Positions 10,743 through 24,547 are shown, numbered from the stretch's first letter. The stretch is 64,000 nucleotides of DNA from Halichondria panicea (GCF_963675165.1 NC_087385.1:330501-394500), one strand, 5' to 3'. Notes: generated from the sequence alone by a model not told the origin. Translations and numbers: made by a program.

Positions 10743-13205
10743 GTGTTGGAGTGTCTCCTGCCCACAGGACCTGACCCACCAGCACTGGACCCAGAGGCAG
10801 AGGAAGTGGATATGATAGAGAGTGAGGGGACGAGGGGAGTGGGCGGGGCACAAAGGGGTGGAGCCATATACGATGAAGATGAGGAGGATGAAGGAGTGGG
10901 CGGGGCACAGAGGGTGGGCTGCTCTCAACAGTGACACTCTTAGGAACTCTATATTCACCGCTTTGATTGTATTTATAGACTGGTTTTGTGGTTATTGCTA
11001 TTGTTCTAAATATGTGAATAACGTTTGCCCATACCACTCATCATAATTATTGTGAACGGTAATATTGATTAGCATGAGACTGAGATAAAGTCAATAGTAA
11101 TCATCATAATAGGAGAGTGCAAACACACACTACAAAAGCCAATGCTAAAATAAAAATCATAAAGTTATTAAAATCAATATTCAATACAAAGACGCTGCTA
11201 GATAGATAAGTGTTCACATTGTTCATAGTTAAAAGGGTGCTATTTTGTTCAGTTCCACCATCACCTGTGCCATGCTGGGTCGATGGCTGGGCTCTCTCCT
11301 AGTGCAGTGGAGTATCAGCTCGTACACTGCAGGACGCTGCCTCTGTACTTGGAGAATCATGTCTCGATAATGTTCAGCACTTGGGAATCGACTAGCGGTC
11401 ACCTCACAGAGGACAATACCGTAGCTGTACACATCGATCTTGACAGACTGTCTCAGAGGTGGAGTGAGAGGATCAAAGGCTTGAGGGATAACTTCAGGAG
11501 GGGAGTAGATTATGGCCCCCTCTCCCATCGTATGAGCATGCTGCAGGAAGTTGGCTGAGCCCAGGTCAGAGACCTTCCCCTTCCACTGGTGGTTGGGCAT
11601 TCGCTGGAGGAAGACGTTGGGAGCACTCACATCACGGTGGATGATGGGATCGTAGCGCTGGTGCAGGTAGTCCAGAGCGAGGGCAATGTCCTTGAAGATC
11701 GAGAGGCGGTTTCTTGGGTCCAGTTGATTCCTCTCGTACGCTTGTCGGAGATTCATATCCAAAAGCTCGGTGATGATGAGAGGAGGGGACTGGTCAAACA
11801 CTGCCCCAATGAACTGCACCAGGTTGGGGTGTCGTACTTCAGCCAAGAACCTCATTTCTCTCTGAAGTCTCTCTAGATTGCGTGGGTTGACAATGGCAGC
11901 AAAGAGTCGCTTGACGGCCACCGTCACTGTTCCCTCCAGTACCTCCCCCCATCCTCCAGTGCCAATCGTTCTCATCGTGATCACTCTGTTGGCCGGAATC
12001 CTCCACACCTCTGTGTTGTGTGCTGACAACTCTTTCGTCTTGCCTTCTAACTCTCTCTCTAGAGCTGTGATTCGAGCAGACAGGTCAGCTTCTCTTCTGT
12101 TGGCCTCAGCCAATTCTCGATCTTTCACTTGTAAAAGTAATTGTGTAGCTTGCTCTCTTTGCTCTGCCAGCTGTGCTCTTTCCTCCGCATCTCCATGACA
12201 ACGGTTGGCCTCGGTCAATTCTCTAGCTTGTGTAGCTAATTCTCGATCTTTCTCTTGCAACTGTAGTTGGTGGTGACGTTGAGTGTCGTGCTCTCTCTGC
12301 TCTGCTGCTCGTAGCTGTTGTTCCAGAGCCCTCACCCGGTCTTGAGAGGAGTGGTCGCTGGTCTCACTGACTGATGAGGCACGAGCAGTTGCTTGTCTGA
12401 TCCTCTTCTCTCTCAGTCGCTGGGCGGAGCCTCTAGTGTCGTTGTGGGCCACATCCACGAGAGCCCACTTCCCAGCCGAGGGTCCAGCAACAGACGCTGA
12501 GGGTCCAGTCAACTCTGTAGGGGGGATTAAGGAACAAATGTAACAGTATATGCATTCAGAGTCATTGACACATGTATTGTGTGTACTTGTCTATCAGACA
12601 ATAGTTGCCATGGCTACATGTACTAGTAGCTGCTCACCAAATCTCAGTATGGTGGTCTTTGCATAGGGTACAATGACAGAACGGCCTCCAAACACGAGGA
12701 CCTCAGTGAGTCCTGGTCCCAGACTGGTGGCAGTGATGGAGTGGAGGCAACGTGGTGTCATTGACTCAGGAGGTGTCACCTGGAGGCATAAAATAATGCT
12801 CTGATAAATAAATGTTGAGTGTACAGTAGTACTGTGTATTCTGAACAGATCATCAGATAATCCATGTACTGTATGAAATAAATATAACATTACAACACGA
12901 GGAATCTCAAGGATCTGTGTTTTATATTACAGTGACCCTTTACCAAATTATGCCTCGAGGCTACGCGAACGTGTACGGAAGGGACTGTATGACTTTTATT
13001 ACACGCTTGTAACCTTGACAACGTGATATAATACAGTGAAGGTGTATGTACATAGCACAAGTATTTAACATCCTCCTAGACTTCAAAGTTATTTACTCTT
13101 GTAAATGAACGTCTCGTATCTCTTTATTACGTCCATTTATTACACGTACACTAACAGTTCATAATAAGACAAGACTCACCTCTGTCCACTGGACAGTGTC
13201 TACAT

Positions 13206-13758
13206 CCGACTAGAAAAACATTTGCAATGTGAAAAATTGCTAGGATTGGCCAGGGGAACCACAAAAAAGCGTGGGAACAAGAAATCAGACGAGAGCATAA
13301 CTCCAATCCGTTACAACGTCAATCACATGTATACTGGTAGTTTTCCCATGTTTTCCCAGCCAATATGCCACGCAATTTTTACTGGTGGAGTGATGACCAA
13401 TCCCTATATATATTTATTATACATCCATTTTAGAATGTGGGGCACATAATCATGATGATTTGTGATGAATTGATGTTCCTAATACATGCAGTGTAGAGCA
13501 CAGGTACACACAGTCCATCCATGCGTAGTAACATGCACGGACCGTACTGGTGACTGCATGGAATGATGTGGTGGATGGAAGCTGATAGGTGGATCTGGAA
13601 CACAGTCTATTATTTAATATACTATGTATTGTACATGTTCATGACGTTGTAACGGATTGGAGATATGCTCTCGTCTGATTTCTTGTTCCCACGCTTTTTT
13701 GTGGTTCCCCTGGCCAATCCTAGCAATTTTTCACATTGCAAATGTTTTTCTAGTCGGA
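13206..13758. mobile_element. MITE with ~115-bp terminal inverted repeats inside K2 exon 3
   Basis: The left arm starts CGACTAGAAAAACATTTGCA and runs through GGAACAAGAAATCAGACGAG to CTCCAATCCGTTACAACGT. The right arm, 13,643-13,758, is its near-perfect reverse complement ending TGCAAATGTTTTTCTAGTCG. The roughly 310-bp centre is non-coding. The ORFs on either arm are products of the inverted repeat. Confidence 0.88.
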
Positions 13759-14313
13759 TTCCCTTTCTTTTTCAGTACAGTTTACGTATCATGACATGCA
13801 TAAGTGGAACGTCAAGAGGCAGTACAAGAAGAGAAGACAGGACTAATCAGATATCTTCTCGAATATCTCTGGACTAATAATTATAGTATAATGAGTAATA
13901 ATTTATTGCTTGATAATTATGTTGAATTTGCGAATCATTATTAAATGACAGCCATTTTAAGAGCATGATATCTAGCCAGTGCATATAGCATGCCTGTCAG
14001 AGAAAGGGAGCTAGAGCTGAACAGTGTGAAGAAAAGGAGCACCTCAGGCTCTGGAAAAGCACTGCTGCACTGATTTTAGGCGCACGGTTTATTAGCCACG
14101 CCTATCTATTATTATTGGCCACAACGCAATTGCTGAGTCATTAAAGATGGCGGAATTGTCTAGGTGAGAGAAATAGAGACTGAGAGGTCATCTGCCTCGT
14201 GGAAGCAATCGCAAATCTGAAGAAGCGCTTTGTAATCCAGGTTGTAGTCGTTTGGAAACCCTGTGCAGAATGTCCTGGAGATGGCTGTACTTGGAGTAAA
14301 TGCTGGGCAAGAA

Positions 14314-14354
<41 letters not shown>

Positions 14355-14618
14355 GTCAGTCAGACAAAGAGCGGTGAAACGTCGAAATAGTGCAATTTTT
14401 AAAATGAAAATATTCATTCATTAAAATGTTTATGGATTATGAAATGAGAGATACAAAGAGAGAAAAGGCTAAATAAACTATCTGTTCAGCCAGTTTCTTG
14501 ATGTGGCCTTTCCCTGCAGAGATAGAACAGTTTGAACATGAGTCAAAATAATTGAAATATTGCTAAACACGGGCAAACCCACTGCCAATCCTATGTAAAA
14601 CCTACTGGTTTTACTAAT
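13759..14618. mobile_element. Second part of the K2 insertion: promoter-like patch, retroposon-like tail
   Basis: This is sequence unique to unit 2. At 14,120-14,165 there is an ATTGGC box, then AAGATGGCGG, then a start codon with MAELS and a splice donor (CTAG/GTGAGAG), like a captured promoter with first exon. Further on, 14,200-14,314 leads into a (TTAC)n tract at 14,315-14,354, which resembles the 3' tail of a non-LTR or SINE-type retroposon. I could not identify a parent gene or element. The right border meets K2 exon 3 at TACTAATTAAGTGTCC. Confidence 0.45.
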
Positions 14619-16739
14619 TAAGTGTCCACATGTCCCCCAGAGCCGTGACGTCATTATCCTGCCCTCCGTACACCAGTAGTTGAGGGTGGTCCTGGCCATA
14701 GTTGAGACAACAGGCAGCATGGACTGACCTCTCCACTGGCCATGGCTCTCCCTGTACTGGCTTCACCTTAGTGACCTCCTACACACAGTGAACACACAGT
14801 ATTGTGCATTTCAATGTGGCAGTACTAATTACAACTCACCATGGTCCTGAAGTCAAACAAGTACACTTCATTGACTCTACCACTGCCAGATTGGTTCCCT
14901 CCAAAGAGGACTGCCCTGTGCTGGTCCACCATGGTGAAGGTGAAGTGGGAACAGGGAGGAGGTCTCTCTCCTCTGAGCTCAGGGGACGACCAGACACCTG
15001 GAAGTGGGGGTGGGGCAATTTACAGAATAGTACAATGTTACATCATCCTTATAACATTGATTGATATGAAAGTGAACATGGTTTCCTATGTGAGTGAGGG
15101 TGGGACTCCGCCCATCAGTAGCTAGATACCCTATAAGTGTATGCAATGAAAACATACAGCGAATGTGCACGTTGACAAAAGTTACCATTTTGTGTGTCAA
15201 AGAAATGGAATTCGTTTGTACATCCTGCACTTCCATCAGACAATCTAGTCTTGGTGAATGTTGATCCTGGTTGTGTGGTGCCCTCAATACCGTGTCCTCC
15301 AAAGCAGCACAGAGTTCTCTCATTCACACGGACAAGTCCACAGAAAGCCTTTTTCATAGGCTGACTACCAGAGGTTTGAACTTTGGTCCACTGGAGAGTG
15401 TCCAGATCAAGCTTGCTCATGTCATTGACGTAAGAAGACCCATCATGACCACCAAAGGTGTACAGACAACGACCTACACAAACAGAGCAACCACCCCCCT
15501 CTCCAGGGGGTAGAGGTCCAGTGGTGGGCAAGAGGCTCCACAGCTCAGTGCTTGGATCATACACAGCAATGATGTTAGACCCCAGTCCTGGATCAACCCC
15601 CCTCCACAGATAATGGCGTCCGTCAACTGCAGAGAATTGGCCATAACGAGGTGATGGTTCAACTGGAGCATCCATTACCTGCACAGGAGTGATCATGAGA
15701 CAGTGTTTATGCCATCACACACACACACAATCATTGGTTGAGCCTGGACTGAGATTATGCTAGCTATATAGGACCTAACCAGATCAACAACCATCACATG
15801 ACTGACATGAACTCTGTATATCTATAGCAGCAATGAGACACAGCATTTCAACTTACAAGTCATGGACAGTAGAACACTCCCTCAGAGATATCAGAGAGCT
15901 GCTATTGTTGTTGGAGTTCTGTTGATCTTGCATACCAGCCACGCCCCCACTATTGCAAAGGTTATGAGGAGCCCACTCCCAAAATGGCTGGAGGAGGTGT
16001 AGAGATCTGAAGGTTGTCTAGCGCTGCAGGAGTAGGTGAGTGTAACTAGGAATACTAGGAATATTGCACATACAGCTTATACCCATAGGCCTGTCAATGG
16101 GCAATATTATAGGTCTAGGTCTAGTCTAGTTGCAGAGCATGTCCTACAATGTGTAAAGATTGCTCATGACAGTGTGTGTATTTATCATTGTGTAGAGGAG
16201 ATGTGTTTGTTGAGTGGGAGCATCCTCCGTCACCACCACTCTCCAGTATCCATGGAGATGACACTATCCTCTTTGAGCTCCTGAGAACTAAACAACATTC
16301 AACAGTTGACGACAATCGACGATGCAATTACGTTAGAATCCAGCCATGCATGACATGTGCACAGACTGTGGGGGGTCTGGTATCAAGGTGACCCACCGCC
16401 CACTTGGCCCCGGCATGATGCAGCAGATACAGAGCGTGTGCACAGACTGTGGGGGGTCTGGTGATTACATAAGAGACAAGGACAAGTGCAAGAAATGCAA
16501 ATGCAAAGGAAAGTGTCTCGTGGAAATCAACCACAAACAAGAGGTATGAGAATAATTAGAGCACTGCCAGCCACAATCACTTAGAGACACTCTCCACTGG
16601 AATAATTAATATGAGCTATAATTCATGGTCATTAATTTGTTGAAATGTGGTCCCAAGTGCCAATTTTTGAAAGGCCCAATTAATTTATTTCTGGTTACCT
16701 ACTTTCAGTGACTTTGTGGTATCCTGAAAGCTTAAAGAT

Positions 16740-17989
16740 GGTACGTTCAACCATAGATTGAACAGTAGGAGGGATTGGAAACGACCATGCAGGCTGCACT
16801 GTGTAAACCGGTGAAACACTCCGCGTTATGATATTGCGCTCGCTTAGTTTTACCGTACTCCGGTTGTATTTCACTGTTTCTAGCTCTCCTATCCACTAGC
16901 GATCACTCAGGGGCTGGGAGGTACTCTAGAGAAGTAAGTTTACACCACTGACTAAGTCCGTTGTCTTTTACTCCGTTTTTAATTTTTGTTGAGTTTAGCT
17001 TACTCCATGTCAACTTTTCTCTTTCCTTGCTGTGAAGCCGAAACTTGACTTGGTTATTATGTATCTAAGTGCTATATAGAATGGCTTCATGCTATGGATA
17101 AGCTGTACTGTTCATAAACGTTTGCGGTATATAGTCTTTCAAACTGCTTTAGTATACTTTTAGACACACCACGGGCCTTGACTTCCCACGACTTCATAGT
17201 AGTAAGGGCTATTCCTTCTTGTATAGCATTTACTATGCCTCGGTGCGCATGCGCAAGCGAGGGATACGGTATAGTGTGTTTGTGTGTCTGTCTGTGTAGA
17301 CTGCTACAGCTGCTCAAGGATCAATGAAGTGCAAGTAAGAGTTTCTATAGGCTTCTAGTCATGTTTTCAATTTGTGAATTTTGCAAAATAATGCTTCGTT
17401 CTAGAGTTATGCCTAGTTTTGCTTACTTGGAATGCCATTGCAGCCTTTTCAGAAGAGCACGTAGCCAAACTTGTTTACCGAGTGTTGCTACTCTACTTAG
17501 TAGTTAGCTCTGCACTAGAACGCTAGCTATTGGTAGCTGCAAGAGTGAGAAGAGAGCTGCAAGGCTCTGCTGATGGCAGCCATTAATTTAGACTTGAACT
17601 TTTGACATCAATCGTTTTTAACAACAATCATGGTCAATCATTACCCACTCTTGCAGCAAATTTATTACGCAAAAATGTTCATCATGACTGTGTATAAATA
17701 AGCTATTAGTAGCTTTATGTTATGTAGCTTTGGCATCTCCACCGAGGCATCAGCACCCGTGGTGCTTTAGTGATAGTGGCTGAGTTGCTTAGTCGACCTT
17801 TTAGAGCTAGATTTTCTTTACTTTTTAGAATAATCGTGATCAATTTCACCATTTCTATGTACAGCACGTTGTATGGCAGTCAAGACAGGATTAATTTTTT
17901 GTAGTCTTAGCCACGCCCTATAACACGGAGTGTTTCACGCAAACATTTTCGTTTCCAATCCCTCCTACTGTTCTATCTATGGTTCAACC
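16740..17989. mobile_element. E1/E2 recombinant MITE with nested insertion, unit 2
   Basis: The left end is the E1 word GGTACGTTCAACCAT, but the following bases (AGATTGAACAGTAGGAGGG) are E2, and the right end is E2. E1 has been deleted between the two shared terminal words. A further element is nested at about 17,233-17,764. Confidence 0.75.
17233..17764. mobile_element. Nested CpG-containing MITE-like insertion in unit 2
   Basis: Absent from the same place in units 1 and 3. The left side has ATGCCTCGGTGCGCATGCGC, and the right side has CACCGAGGCAT, the inverted form of ATGCCTCGGTG. It has no ORF of note. Confidence 0.7.
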
Positions 17990-19070
17990 CATTTTCGACT
18001 AATACCGTGATTAAACCAAAGATGGTACTAGTCACGTGATGTTAGCCTATAATTATAATATGTTTCCTACGTGTTACATTATTATTTAACCTCTGAACTC
18101 GTGTGAACTAAACACTTTATGTCTTGTCTCTTCAGAACAGTGCTGGTGACGACCATAGTGACAAGGTAAGTACAACTACTCACAAATGTGTGGTAATCTA
18201 CTCTCTAGACTGCAAGCACTGTAGAATGGCAGCTCTATCCACACATTGTAAGACCTGTGTACCCTGTAATGTTATCATCACCTAATCTCAGCATTACTAA
18301 ATTGTTTTGCCATCATATTCAATTAAACGTGAGGGGGGTTGTAGTTGAACATCTTTTAACAGCCATTACTTTCCTACCGTTGATCCAATGTCAAAATTTT
18401 ATGATTTTCTGAAAGCTTAGAAAGAGACCTTTTAAATGATCAATCCAGCATTTGGATAGGGCCATAATGTCATTTTTCGGCCTTGGACTATGGGCTATTA
18501 TCCATGGTGTGGTCAAATTGGCAAATACTTTTATCTTCACATCTTGCAGCAGCTGGATCACACCGACTACAGGAGAGTCGACTGTGACCTGTTCGTAGAA
18601 GAGCATCAGTTTAAGGGAGGCCTTGTCTGGCTTCACTTGCACTCTGTACCCCCTGGACGGGAGGAACGTGAGTGTGTCCAGGTCACCAGGAGCAGTGTTG
18701 TCACCAGGTGAGTAGGTGGCTGGTAGGAGGAGGATTGTGTATAGGGCTGCCTTTGAGAGGAGTGTACATACAAGCTATTATAGTGTGTCCCAGCCTTACA
18801 AGCTGAGGGGACATGTGTTAGGGTTAGGTACCTTAGGACTGTTCATCTGGCAGCTTTAACAAGACTTAGGCTATTTATTATCAAGGGCGTATACACCCTT
18901 GTTATTATCCATGAGAACCAAAGCAAATAACTGAATTGAAAGTGATAGCTAAGAGTACCAGTGTGAAGGAGGGAGGTTCATTGAGGTGTACTGGCATGGC
19001 TGTCTTATATATAGTGACATCCTTCTTGTTCTTCAATAGACTGTAGAGGAGGTGTGGCCAAATTGGCAAA

Positions 19071-19267
19071 TACCATATAGCGGATATTTCGAGGGTATAA
19101 ATGTTCGTGGTTTTCGCTGATTAAGCATCTACCGCGAACATTTATACCCACGAATTTAATATCGCACGCATACAAGCTGCAGAAAGACTGCTATTCTGAA
19201 TTCCCGAAAATCTTTTTAACGGTCAATCCGCGAAAGTGTATACCCTCGAAATATACCCGCTATACGG
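19071..19267. mobile_element. MITE of the TACCGTATAGCGG family, unit 2
   Basis: Orthologous to the element at 9,379, with ends TACCATATAGCGGATATTTC and ATACCCGCTATACGGTA. It was present before the units were duplicated. Confidence 0.85.
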
Positions 19268-19567
19268 TAGTTTTATCACTCAAATATGAACTTTTACGAT
19301 ATCATTAGAGAAGAAGCTCTTTCAGATGCTTAATTCCCGAATTTGGAACGGGTCATAATTAGGGTTAGGTATAGGACTTTTGATCTTGTTATTTCTATTT
19401 TCACTTCATGTGTATGTATTTATAGTCTTGTGGTCATGTGCAATACTAACAGTGGTTGTGTTGTGTGGGCAGTATTGTACGTAGGTACATGTACAGTTGC
19501 TAAAAAGCTACGAAAACTCTGCCAATCTAATTACAACATACTGAAAGTAGTATCAATTGAGTTTACA

Positions 19568-19703
<136 letters not shown>

Positions 19704-20020
19704 TCCAGGGTCTGGAGGGTGAGGGGATGCCAGTGTTCAGGAGGCCTCATGTCAAGGGCAACCTCTATGTTCAGTTCACCATCCAATTCCCTGACTCTGG
19801 TTTCCTGGAGGAGAGTCAACTAAAGGTATGCAGTGGCTATAATCATGTGATATGTGTGTGCAGTGTAGGCAGCCTCTCAATACACAGGCCTCCACTGTAT
19901 ACATGCAATATCTTTATGCTGTACCACCTTGTCTTCTATAATTAAGGTGTCTTTGTGAAGTAATTGGTATACTGATCCAATACACAGGCCCGGCCCACTG
20001 CATAGCAATGTACTCTACCC

Positions 20021-20108
20021 CCCCCCCCACACACACACACACACACACACACCACCCACCCACACACACACACACACACCACCCACACACACACACACAC
20101 ACCACACA

Positions 20109-20153
<45 letters not shown>

Positions 20154-20325
20154 ACACACACACACACCACCCACACACACACACACACACACCACACACA
20201 CACACACTCACACACACACCCACACACACACACACACACACACCCACACACACACACACACACCCACACCACACACACACACACACACACACCCACACAC
20301 ACACACACCACCCACACACACACAG
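20021..20325 (+). repeat. C-run and long imperfect (CA)n array, unit 2
   Basis: About 300 bp of CA repeats with CACCCA and CACCAC interruptions precede the DNAJA last exon. ORFs across it are repeat artefacts. Confidence 0.95.
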
Positions 20326-20812
20326 GAGTTGAAGTGTTTCCTGCCCACAGGACCTGGCCCCACCAGCACTGGACCCAGAGGCAGAGGAAGTGGATATGAT
20401 AGAGAGTGAGGGGACGAGGGGAGTGGGCGGGGCACAAGGGGGTGGAGCTATATACGATGAAGATGAGGAGGATGAAGGAGTGGGCGGGACACAGAGGGTG
20501 GGTTGCTCTCAACAGTGACACTCTTAGGAACTCTATATTCACCGCTTTGTTTGTATTTATGGACTGGTTTTGTGGTTACTGCTATTGTTCTAATTATGGG
20601 AATAACGTTTGCCCATACCACTCATAATTATTGTGAACGGTAATATTGATTAGCATGAGACTGAGATAAAGTCAATAGTAATCATCATAATAGGAGAGTG
20701 CAAACACACACTACAAAAGCCAAAGCTAAAAATAAAAATAAAAAAAAGTTATTAAAATCAATATTCAATACAAAGACGGTACTAGATAGATAAGTGTTCA
20801 CATTGTTCATAG

Positions 20813-23800
20813 TTAAAAGGGTGCTATTTTGTTCAGTTCCACCATCACCTGTGCCATGCTGGGTCGATGGCTGGGCTCTCTCTTAGTGCAGTGGAGTATC
20901 AGCTCGTACACTGCAGGATGCTGCCTCTGTACTTGGAGAATCATGTCTCGATAATGTTCAGCACTTGGGAATCTACTAGCGGTCACCTCACAGAGGACAA
21001 TGCCGTAGCTGTACACATCGATCTTGACAGACTGTCTCAGAGGTGGAGTGAGAGGATCAAAGGCTTGAGGGATGACTTCAGGAGGGGAGTAGATTATGGC
21101 CCCCTCTCCCATCGTATGAGCATGCTGCAGGAAGTTGGCTGAGCCGAGGTCAGAGACCTTCCCCTTCCACTGGTGGTTGGGCATTCGCTGGAGGAGGACG
21201 TTGGGAGCACTCACATCACGGTGGATGATGGAATCGTAGCGCTGGTGCAGGTAGTTCAGAGCGAGGGCAATGTCCATGAAGATCGAAAGGCGGTTTCCTG
21301 GGTCCAGTTGATTCCTCTCGTACGCTTGTCGGAGATTCATGTCCAGAAGCTCGGTGATGATGAGAGGAGGGGACTGGTCAAACACTGCCCCAATGAACTG
21401 CACCAGGTTGGGGTGTCGTACTTCAGCCAAGAGCCTCATTTCTCTCTGGAGTCTCTCTAGATTGCGTGGGTTGACAATGGCAGCAAAGAGTCGCTTGACG
21501 GCCACCGTCATTGTTCCCTCCAGCACCTCCCCCCATCCTCCAGTGCCAATTGTTCTCATCGTGATCACTCTGTTAGCCGGAATCCTCCACACCTCTGTGT
21601 TGTGTGCTGCCAACTCTTTCGTCTTGCCTTCTAACTCCCTCTCTAGAGCTGTGATTCGAGCAGACAGGTCAGCTTCTCTTCTGTTGGCCTCAGCCAATTC
21701 TCGACCTTTCACTTGTAAAAGTAATTGTGTAGCTTGCTCTCTTTGCTCTGCCAGCTGTGCTCTTTCCTCCGCATCTCCATGACGATGATTGGCCTCGGTC
21801 AATTCTCTAGCTTGTGTAGCTAATTCTCGATCTTTCTCTTGCAACTGTAGTTGGTGGTGACGTTGAGTGTCGTGCTCTCTCTGCTCTGCTGCTCGTAGCT
21901 GTTGTTCCAGAGCCCTCACCCGGTCTCGAGAGGAGTGGTCGCTGGTCTCACTGACTGATGAGGCACGAGCAGTTGCTTGTCTGATCCTCTTCTCACTCAA
22001 TTGCTGGGCGGAGCCTCTAGTGTCGTTGTGGACCACATCCACGAGAGTCCACTTCCCAGCCAAGGGTCCAGCAACAGACGCTGAGGGTCCAGTCAACTCT
22101 GTAGGGGGGATTAAGGAACAAATGTAACAGTATATGCATTCAGAGTCATTGACACATGTATTGTGTGTACTTGTCTATCAGACAATAGTTGCCATGGCTA
22201 CATGTACTAGTAGCTGCTCACCAAATCTCAGTATGGTGGTCTCAGCAACTATCTCATTATTCTCTGAAATGCCTCCAAACACGAGGACCTCAGTGAGTCC
22301 TGGTCCCAGACTGGTGGCAGTGATGGAGTGGAGGCAACGTGGTGTCATTGACTCAGGAGGTGTCACCTGGAGGCACAAAAAATAATGCTCTGATAAATAA
22401 ATGTTGAGTGTACAGTAGTACTGTGTATTCTGAACAGATCATCAGATAATCCATGTACTGTATGAAATAAATATAACATTACAACACGAGGAATCTCAAG
22501 GCTATGTGTTTTATATTACAGTGACCCTTTACCAAATTATGCCTCGAGGCTACGCGACCGTGTACGGAAGGGACTGTATGACTTTTATTACACGCTTGTA
22601 ACCTTGACAACGTGATATAATACAGTAAAGGTGTGTGTACATAGCACAAGTATTTAACATCCTCCTAGACTTCAAAGTTATTTACTCTTGTAAATGAACG
22701 TCTCGTATCTCTTTATTACGTCCATTTATTACACGTACACTAACAGTTCATAATAAGACAAGACTCACCTCTGTCCACTTGACAGCGTCAACATTAAGTG
22801 TCCACATGTCCCCCAGTGTCTCTTTGCCTTTATCCAGTCCTCCGTACACCAGTAGTTGAGGGTGGTCCTGGCCATAGTTGAGACAACAGGCAGCATGGCA
22901 TGCCCTCTCCACTGGCCATGGCTCTCCCTGTACTGGCTTCACCTTAGTGACCTCCTACACACAGTGAACACACAGTATTGTGCATTTCAATGTGGCAGTA
23001 CTAATTCCAACTCACCATGGTATTGAAATTAAACAGGTAGACTTCATTGAGCCTACCACGACGACCAGATTGGATCCCTCCAAAGAGGACTGCCCTGTGC
23101 TGGTCCACCATGGTGAAGGTGAAGTGGGAACAGGGAGGAGGTCTCTCTCCTCTGAGCTCAGGGGACGACCAGACACCTGGAAGTGGGGGTGGGGCAATTT
23201 AGAGAATGGTACAATGTTACATCATCCTTATAACATTGATTGATATGAAAGTGAACATGGTTTCCTATGTGAGTGAGGGTGGGACTCTGCCCACCAGTAG
23301 CTAGATACCCTATAAGTGTATGTAATGAAAACATACAGCGAATGTGCACATTGACAAAAGTTACCATTTTGTGTGTCAAAGAAATGGAACTCGTTTGTCC
23401 TTCCACTTCCATCAGACCGTCCAGTCTTGGTGAATGTTGATCCTGGTTGTGTGGTGCCCTCAATACCTTCTCCTCCAAAGCAGCACAGAGTTCTCTCATT
23501 CACACGGACAAGTCCACTGAAAGCTTTTTTCATAGAATGACTACCAGAGGTTTGAACTTTGGTCCACTGGAGAGTGTCCAGATCAAGCTTGCTCATGTCA
23601 TTGAAGTAAGAAGACCCATACTGACCACCAAAGGTGTACAGGCAACGACCTACACAAACAGAGCAACCACCCTGCTTTCCAGGGGGTAGAGGTCCAGTGG
23701 TGGGCAAGAGGCTCCACAGCTCAGTGCTTGGATCATACACAGCAATGATGTTAGACCCCTTCAGTCCTGGACCAGCCCCTCTCCACATGTAATGGTGTCC

Positions 23801-23854
23801 GTCAACTGCAGAGAATTGACCAAAACGAGGTGATGGTTCAACTGGAGCATCCAT
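20813..23854 (-). CDS. K3: Kelch propeller - coiled coil - TKL kinase
   Basis: Five exons join in frame: 23,854-23,365, 23,176-23,016, 22,954-22,769, 22,366-22,222 and 22,098-20,813, giving 755 residues. It is offset from K1 by exactly 18,686 bp throughout. The kinase exon differs from K1 at only four residues by my reading (R to Q, C to H, V to M, P to S). The first Kelch exon differs at ten of about 163, almost all in loops: HHYM for HHYR, PGKQ for PGKY, GGQYG for GGKDR, GSHS for GSQP, GGEG for GGYG. The catalytic motifs are those of K1. The fourth Kelch exon reads RCLHS where K1 has RSYHS. It appears intact. An unspliced upstream start (to 23,971) is open. Confidence 0.88.
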
Positions 23855-24547
23855 TACCTGCACAGGAGTGATCATGAGACAGTGTTTATGCCATATCACA
23901 CACACACAATCATTGGTTGAGCCTGGACTGAGATTATGCATGCTAGCTATAGGACCTAACCAGATCAACAACCATCACATGACTGACATGAACTCTGTAT
24001 ATCTATAGCAGCAATGAGACACAGCATTTCAACTTACAAGTCATGGACAGTAGAACACTCCCTCAGAGATATCAGAGAGCTGCTATTGTTGTTGGAGTTC
24101 TGTTGATCTTGCATAACAGCCACGCCCCCACTATTGCAAAGGTTATGAGGAGCCCACTCCCAAATTGCAAAATGGGTGGAGGAGGTATAGAGATCTGAAG
24201 GTTGTCTAGCGCTGCAGGAGTAGGTGAGTGTAACTAGGAATACTAGGAATATTGCACATACAGCTTATACCCATAGGCCTGTCAATGGGCAATATTATAG
24301 GTCTAGGTCTAGTCTAGTTGCAGAGCATGTCGTACAATGTGTAAAGATTGCTCATGACAGTGTGTGTATTTATCATTGTGTAGAGGAGATGTATTTGTTG
24401 AGTGGGAGCATCCTCCGTCACCACCACTCTCCAGTATCCATGGAGATGACACTATCCTCTTTGAGCTCCTGAGAACTAAACAACATTCAACAGTTGACGA
24501 CAATCGACGATGCAATTACGTTAGAATCCAGCCATGCATGACATGTG

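Larger units (their letters stand above)
11229..15675 (-). pseudogene. K2: Kelch-TKL kinase gene interrupted by insertion
   Basis: The architecture is that of K1. Exons are 15,675-15,186, 14,997-14,840, an interrupted exon 3 (14,778 to about 14,618 and about 13,206-13,180), 12,779-12,638, and 12,514-11,229. The kinase exon is open for 427 residues, with GTGGWGEV, HRDVSAPNV and DLG. A composite insertion of about 1.4 kb splits exon 3 between DMWTLN and VDTVQWTEV and brings stop codons, so a normal transcript would lose the fifth blade. Loop residues differ from K1 (PGEGGG, GGHDGSSYV, GGRSVIVPYAKTT). The left piece of exon 3 resembles K4/K5 (GTGTCTACATCC) and the right piece K1 (ATTAAGTGTCC), so the insertion lies at a mosaic boundary. 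Rescue by splicing out the insertion is possible but unproven. Confidence 0.8.

Noticed and set aside
13222-13877. Open frames inside the K2 insertion as a possible transposase
   Set aside because: They lie in the inverted arms and are mirror images of each other; no DDE or other transposase motif.
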